A stretch of 64,000 nucleotides of DNA. Origin: Streptomyces violaceoruber (GTDB lineage Bacteria > Actinomycetota > Actinomycetes > Streptomycetales > Streptomycetaceae). The notes under the pieces are model-generated. The model did not search any database. It worked only from the letters and a program-made list of their open reading frames with translations, and was not told the DNA's origin. The DNA is taken from contig NZ_CP137734.1 of the NCBI RefSeq assembly GCF_033406955.1, positions 3,286,001 through 3,350,000 of the forward strand, written 5' to 3'. The translations under genes were made by a program, and so were the position numbers. Below, in pieces: positions 60,373 through 64,000 of this stretch; position 1 is the first letter of the stretch, and every line of letters begins with the position of its first letter.

Positions 60373-61986
60373 CTACCGGAACCGGAGACTCTTCATGAGC
60401 CGGAGACTGCGGCTCATGAACGCCGCGTACTTCTCGTCGTCCATGCCGAGCGAGGGCGCCATCGGCAGCAGGCGCTGGTGGGCGACGGTCTGGGCCTCGG
60501 TGTACTTGAGGATGCCCTCGGAGCCGTGCCGGCGGCCGAGGCCGGAGTCCTTCATGCCGCCCATCGGGGACTGCACGCTGCCGTAGGCGGGCGCGTACCC
60601 CTCGTTGATGTTGACGGTGCCGGTGCGCAGCCGGGCGGCGACGTCGCGGCCGCGCCGGGCGTCCTTCGTCCAGACCGAGGAGTTCAGGCCGTACGGCGTG
60701 GAGTTGGCGTGCTCGACGGCCTCGTCCTCGGTCGTGAAGCGGTAGACGGAGACGACCGGGCCGAAGGTCTCCTCGGCGCACACCGTCATGGGGGCCACGA
60801 CACCGTCGAGGATGGTCGGCTCGTAGAAGTACGGGCCTATGTCCGGGCGGGCGACACCGCCGGCGACGAGCTTCGCGCCCCGCTCCACGGCGTCCGCCAC
60901 GTGCGCCGTCACGGTCGCCAGCTGCCGCTCCCCCACCAGCGAGCCCATGTCGGCGCCGTAGGAGAGGGAGGTGCCGAGCCGCATGGCCCTGGTGCGGGCG
61001 GCGAAGCGCTCCAGGAAGGCGTCGGCGACGGACGCGTGGACGTAGAGCCGCTCGATGGAGATGCACAGCTGGCCGGCCGAGGAGAAGCAGGCGCGGACGG
61101 CGCCCGCCGCGGCCTTCTCGATGTCGGCGTCCTCCAGGACCAGCATGGCGTTCTTGCCGCCGAGTTCCAGGGAGACGCCGACCAGGCGGGCGGCGGCCCC
61201 CTGGGCGACCTCGCGGCCGGTGCGGGTGGAACCGGTGAAGGAGACGTAGTCGGCGTGCCTGACGACCTCGGGGCCGACGACCGGGCCGTCGCCGAGCACG
61301 ACCTGGAAGACCTCGGCGGGCAGCCCGGCCTCGATGAGCAGGTCACGGGCCCACAGGGCGGTCAGGCAGGTCTCGGTGTCGGGCTTCATCACGACGGCGT
61401 TGCCCGCGACGAAGGCGGGGAGCGCGTCGCCGACGGACAGCTCCAGCGGGTAGTTCCAGGGGGCGATCTGGCCGACGACGCCGCGCGGGTGGCGCAGCTC
61501 GGTGACCTTGGTGAGGGTCGGTACGGCGCCGGTGTGCCGCTTGGGGCGCAGGTACGCCGGGGCCTTGCGGCCGTAGTGCCGGGCGGCGACGGCGACGGCC
61601 TGGACCTCCTCGTGGGCGTGCAGGCGGGCCTTGCCGGTCTCCAGCTGGATGAGGTCGAGGACCTCGGCCTGCCGCTCCAGGACCAGGTCGTGGAAGCGCA
61701 GCAGGACCGCGGCCCGCTGCCGCACCGGCACCTGCGCCCACACGGCCTGGGCGGCGCGGGCCCGCTCGAAGGCTCCGGCCACGTCCTCGGGCGTCGACTC
61801 GGGCAGGTCGGCCAGCTTCTCGCCGGTGAACGGGGTGTGGTTGGCGGTGCGGCCGGACCCGGCCACGCCCTTGGTGAGCTGGGCGACCAGCTCGGGCGTG
61901 ACCACGTCGGCAGCGGTGCGGGCGCCCTCCGGGGTGGGGGCGAGGGGGTTCGTGCCGGTGAGTTCCGGGGCCTGCGCGTCCGTCAT
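60373..61986 (-). CDS. Succinate-semialdehyde dehydrogenase-type aldehyde dehydrogenase
   Basis: 537 aa. Motifs include GVVGQIAPWNYPLELSVGDA, VVMKPDTETCLTALWARDLL, YVSFTGSTRTGREVAQGAAA, VSLELGGKNAMLVLEDADIE with the general base, and CFSSAGQLCISIERLYVHAS with the catalytic Cys. The closest type by eye is NADP-dependent succinate-semialdehyde dehydrogenase (GabD2-like); other aldehydes are possible. It is followed by the GMC oxidoreductase. Two tandem GGTGATTCAC units 49-68 nt upstream suggest a dedicated regulator. Confidence 0.88.
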   Translation of the reverse strand: MTDAQAPELTGTNPLAPTPEGARTAADVVTPELVAQLTKGVAGSGRTANHTPFTGEKLADLPESTPEDVAGAFERARAAQAVWAQVPVRQRAAVLLRFHDLVLERQAEVLDLIQLETGKARLHAHEEVQAVAVAARHYGRKAPAYLRPKRHTGAVPTLTKVTELRHPRGVVGQIAPWNYPLELSVGDALPAFVAGNAVVMKPDTETCLTALWARDLLIEAGLPAEVFQVVLGDGPVVGPEVVRHADYVSFTGSTRTGREVAQGAAARLVGVSLELGGKNAMLVLEDADIEKAAAGAVRACFSSAGQLCISIERLYVHASVADAFLERFAARTRAMRLGTSLSYGADMGSLVGERQLATVTAHVADAVERGAKLVAGGVARPDIGPYFYEPTILDGVVAPMTVCAEETFGPVVSVYRFTTEDEAVEHANSTPYGLNSSVWTKDARRGRDVAARLRTGTVNINEGYAPAYGSVQSPMGGMKDSGLGRRHGSEGILKYTEAQTVAHQRLLPMAPSLGMDDEKYAAFMSRSLRLMKSLRFR

Positions 61987-62034
61987 GAGCCGCAGGGTAT
62001 GACGCCGGGCGTGCTTTGTGTACCCGTCGGTAAC

Positions 62035-62054
62035 GGTGATTCACGGTGATTCAC
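62035..62054. promoter_or_regulatory. Two tandem GGTGATTCAC units before the aldehyde dehydrogenase gene
   Basis: Exact 10-bp direct repeats, each containing the 9-bp near-palindrome GTGATTCAC. They lie 49-68 nt upstream of the ATG, where an operator would be expected. Confidence 0.5.
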
Positions 62055-62126
62055 CGAGTGCTCACACACCGCCAGTGATCGCTGGCAACAAACCCGCTGA
62101 TCAGGGCGTTGTGCGAGCGGGAGCGC

Positions 62127-63878
62127 TCAGGTGCCGTCGATGTCCAGATTGGCGACGGCCGTACTGGCCACCTCACGCCCCCGTGCGGTGAAGTCGCCCT
62201 TGCCCGGGTAGCTGACGGTGAGCTTGTACATGTCGCCCGCGGACGTGCGGTAGTAGAAGATCCGCAGTTCGCGCGGGCGGGGGTTCTGGCTGTCGGTGGT
62301 GGTGTAGACGACCGTGTTCTCGGCGGACTTGCCACCCCGGTACTCGGTCTCCCTGGGGGCGGTCTTCGGGTTCTCGGGCATGGCGAGGTCGTACGCCCCG
62401 CTCTCCTTGTACTTCCCGTCGTCGTCGTACATCTCGGCCGCGGCGGACCCGGCGATGTTGCCCAGGGTGTCCTCCCGCTTCTTGTCCAGGGTCAGACCGA
62501 TCCAGACGGCGCCGCTCTCGTCGGTGTAGGTGACCCAGTGCTGGCCGGCCTCCTCGGGAACGGTGCGCTTGTAGTTCTCGGGCACCGCCAGGGTCGCGGC
62601 GAGCTGCTTCTCGTGCGGGGTCTTCCAGCCGTCGGGCAGCGGCCCCGCGAAGGGGTCCGCGAGCACCAGGTACGAGGCCACCGCCGCCGCGACGACCACC
62701 GAACCGAGGGCGATCCACGCGTTGCGGCCCAGCCGGACGCTCCAGCGGGACGCGGGCGCCGCGCCCGGCCCCTCGGGCCCGTCGAGCCGAACCACCTGCG
62801 TGGGCTGCGGCGCGGGCTGCGGCGCGGGCGGGTTCACCGCGGCGTCCAGCAGGGCGCGGACCCGGGCGGCGTCCGGGCGGCGCGCGGGGTCCTTGTCCAG
62901 CAGGCCCGTGATCACCTCGGCCAGCGGGCCCTGCGCGGAGGCGGGCGGCGCGGGCGTGGCGTTGAGCACCGACTGGAGCGTGGCCGGGGTGTTGCTGCGG
63001 CGGAACGGCGAGACGCCCTCCGTCGCGGCGTACAGCACCACGCCAAGGGACCACAGGTCGCTCGCCGGGCCGGGGCGCTGGCCCAGCACCCGCTCCGGGG
63101 CGATGTACTCGGGCGAGCCGACGAAGCCGCCGGTGTCGGTCAGGCTGGTCTCGCCCTCGATCTGGGCGATGCCGAAGTCGGTGAGGACGACCCGGTCGTG
63201 CCGGCCGAGCAGGACGTTGTCCGGCTTCACGTCCCGGTGCAGGACACCGGCGGCGTGCGCGGCCTCCAGCGCGCCGAGCACCTCGAGGCCGATCCGGGCG
63301 GCCTCGCGGGCGCTCAGGGTGCCCTCCTGGAGGGCGTCGCCGAGCGAGCGTCCGCGCACGAGTTCCATCACGATCCACGGCTGGTCGTCCACGACCGCCA
63401 CGTCGTGCACGTCGACCACCGCGGGGTGGTCGAGCCGGGCGGCGGCGCGCGCCTCGCGGCGCATCCGCTCGAAGGCGTTGGCACGTTCGCGTCCGGGAAG
63501 GTGGTCGGGGACGCGGGGCTCCTTGACGGCGACCTCGCGGTCGACGGTCTCGTCCTTGGCCCGCCAGACGGTGCCCATGCCGCCGTGCCCGAGCTTCGCG
63601 ATCAGCCGGTAGCGGCCGGCGATCAGCCGCCCGGCACCCGGGTCCGGGACCGCGGCCGCAGGAGTGGACGACGGAGTCGCCGGAGGAGCCGCCGGAGGTG
63701 CCGCCGCAGGAGTGGACGGCGGGGTCTGCGACCGCGGCGGCACGACCTGGGTCGGTGTCGCGTACGGATTGCCGGGATGCGGCACCGCGGCCGGCCGGTT
63801 CGGCGGTTGCAGGTCAAAACTCGTCGGCTCGTCCGCCCCACTGCGGGGCCCCCCGTTGCTGCTCATGCGTCCATCCAT
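62127..63878 (-). CDS. Canonical PASTA-less Ser/Thr protein kinase with outer domain
   Basis: 583 aa from ATG 63878, or 579 from ATG 63866; the choice is open. After a Pro-rich head, the kinase domain begins LIAGRYRLIAKLGHGGMGTV, with VAVKEPR, HRDVKPDNVLL, LTDFGIAQIEG and GFVGSPEYIAPERVLGQRPG, so all catalytic motifs are intact, unlike the two kinases at 9367 and 12913. One membrane helix (NAWIALGSVVVAAAVASYLV, about residue 355) precedes an outer domain of about 200 residues (WKTPHEKQLAATLAVPENYK, AVWIGLTLDKKREDTLGNIA, YYRTSAGDMYKLTVSYPGKG) with no PASTA repeats. It is a transmembrane Hanks-type kinase; its signal is unknown. Confidence 0.93.
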   Translation of the reverse strand: MDGRMSSNGGPRSGADEPTSFDLQPPNRPAAVPHPGNPYATPTQVVPPRSQTPPSTPAAAPPAAPPATPSSTPAAAVPDPGAGRLIAGRYRLIAKLGHGGMGTVWRAKDETVDREVAVKEPRVPDHLPGRERANAFERMRREARAAARLDHPAVVDVHDVAVVDDQPWIVMELVRGRSLGDALQEGTLSAREAARIGLEVLGALEAAHAAGVLHRDVKPDNVLLGRHDRVVLTDFGIAQIEGETSLTDTGGFVGSPEYIAPERVLGQRPGPASDLWSLGVVLYAATEGVSPFRRSNTPATLQSVLNATPAPPASAQGPLAEVITGLLDKDPARRPDAARVRALLDAAVNPPAPQPAPQPTQVVRLDGPEGPGAAPASRWSVRLGRNAWIALGSVVVAAAVASYLVLADPFAGPLPDGWKTPHEKQLAATLAVPENYKRTVPEEAGQHWVTYTDESGAVWIGLTLDKKREDTLGNIAGSAAAEMYDDDGKYKESGAYDLAMPENPKTAPRETEYRGGKSAENTVVYTTTDSQNPRPRELRIFYYRTSAGDMYKLTVSYPGKGDFTARGREVASTAVANLDIDGT

Positions 63879-64000
63879 ATCGCGCCGGACGCGCCCCTTT
63901 CCAGCGCGGTTGCCCGGTGGTCACAGACCCGTGACGCACGATGCCGCTTATCTCCCGTTTAGGTGCTGTTGCCGGAACCGGACGCGGCCGGAGGCCCGGG
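63879..64000. other. Upstream region of the Ser/Thr kinase gene at the window edge
   Basis: It should hold the kinase promoter read leftwards; no clear hexamers, no other gene start. Confidence 0.3.

Overview
The window looks like a piece of a Streptomyces chromosome. It is very GC-rich with strong third-position GC, uses GTG and TTG starts, and carries many long GC hairpins between genes. It also has actinobacterial families such as DUF3017, DUF2690, DUF6350, NlpC/P60 hydrolases, a class-E sortase substrate and PspC-kinase fusions. The order of core genes (mdh, folD, purHN, sucCD, icmB, pcrA, guaA) matches what I remember of the S. coelicolor core arm, read in reverse; this is recollection and was not checked. 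I saw no IS element, tRNA, rRNA, CRISPR array or integration site.

Layout. 1-7609: glycine betaine synthesis (a GMC choline oxidoreductase cut by the window edge, and betaine aldehyde dehydrogenase), malate dehydrogenase behind a near-perfect 30-bp palindrome, an HTH/DUF2690 membrane protein, and folD with a DUF3017 gene. 7905-17875: an accessory cell-envelope block. It has a membrane protein, then a tandemly duplicated two-gene unit (FHA plus winged-helix-like protein, then an atypical Ser/Thr kinase with a transmembrane helix and a peptidoglycan-directed outer domain). An I36-like secreted protein sits between the two copies. After them come an 806-aa protein with a DUF1906 glycoside-hydrolase-like domain, a Tat-exported M15-like protein lacking metal ligands, and an out-of-frame peptidoglycan-binding segment.

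17939-26480: purine synthesis (purN-purH), membrane proteins, an HTH/sigma-like regulator and sucC-sucD. 27270-36424: a secreted hypothetical protein, then a divergent cluster of unknown function: VWA protein, DUF5682, MoxR-type AAA ATPase, and on the other strand a SWIM-family-like protein without a visible SWIM motif, and DUF5691. 36522-47168: icmB, a lipase, an M23 peptidase, the UvrD/PcrA helicase, and two NlpC/P60 hydrolases, the first behind a clear ydaO (c-di-AMP) riboswitch. 47270-51718: a PspC-fused histidine kinase with its LuxR-type regulator, facing a PspC/LiaF-like gene. 51858-63878: a membrane protein, class II aldolase, PNPOx-like protein, guaA, chorismate mutase behind a probable Phe/Tyr attenuator, an LAXTG sortase substrate, a GMC oxidoreductase, a succinate-semialdehyde-type dehydrogenase and a canonical Ser/Thr kinase.

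The strongest candidates for undescribed biology are: the duplicated FHA-HTH/atypical-kinase units fused to wall-directed domains, one copy with about 160 repetitive residues between the glycine loop and the catalytic lysine; the apparently leaderless leader-peptide attenuator before chorismate mutase; and the VWA/DUF5682/MoxR/DUF5691 cluster.
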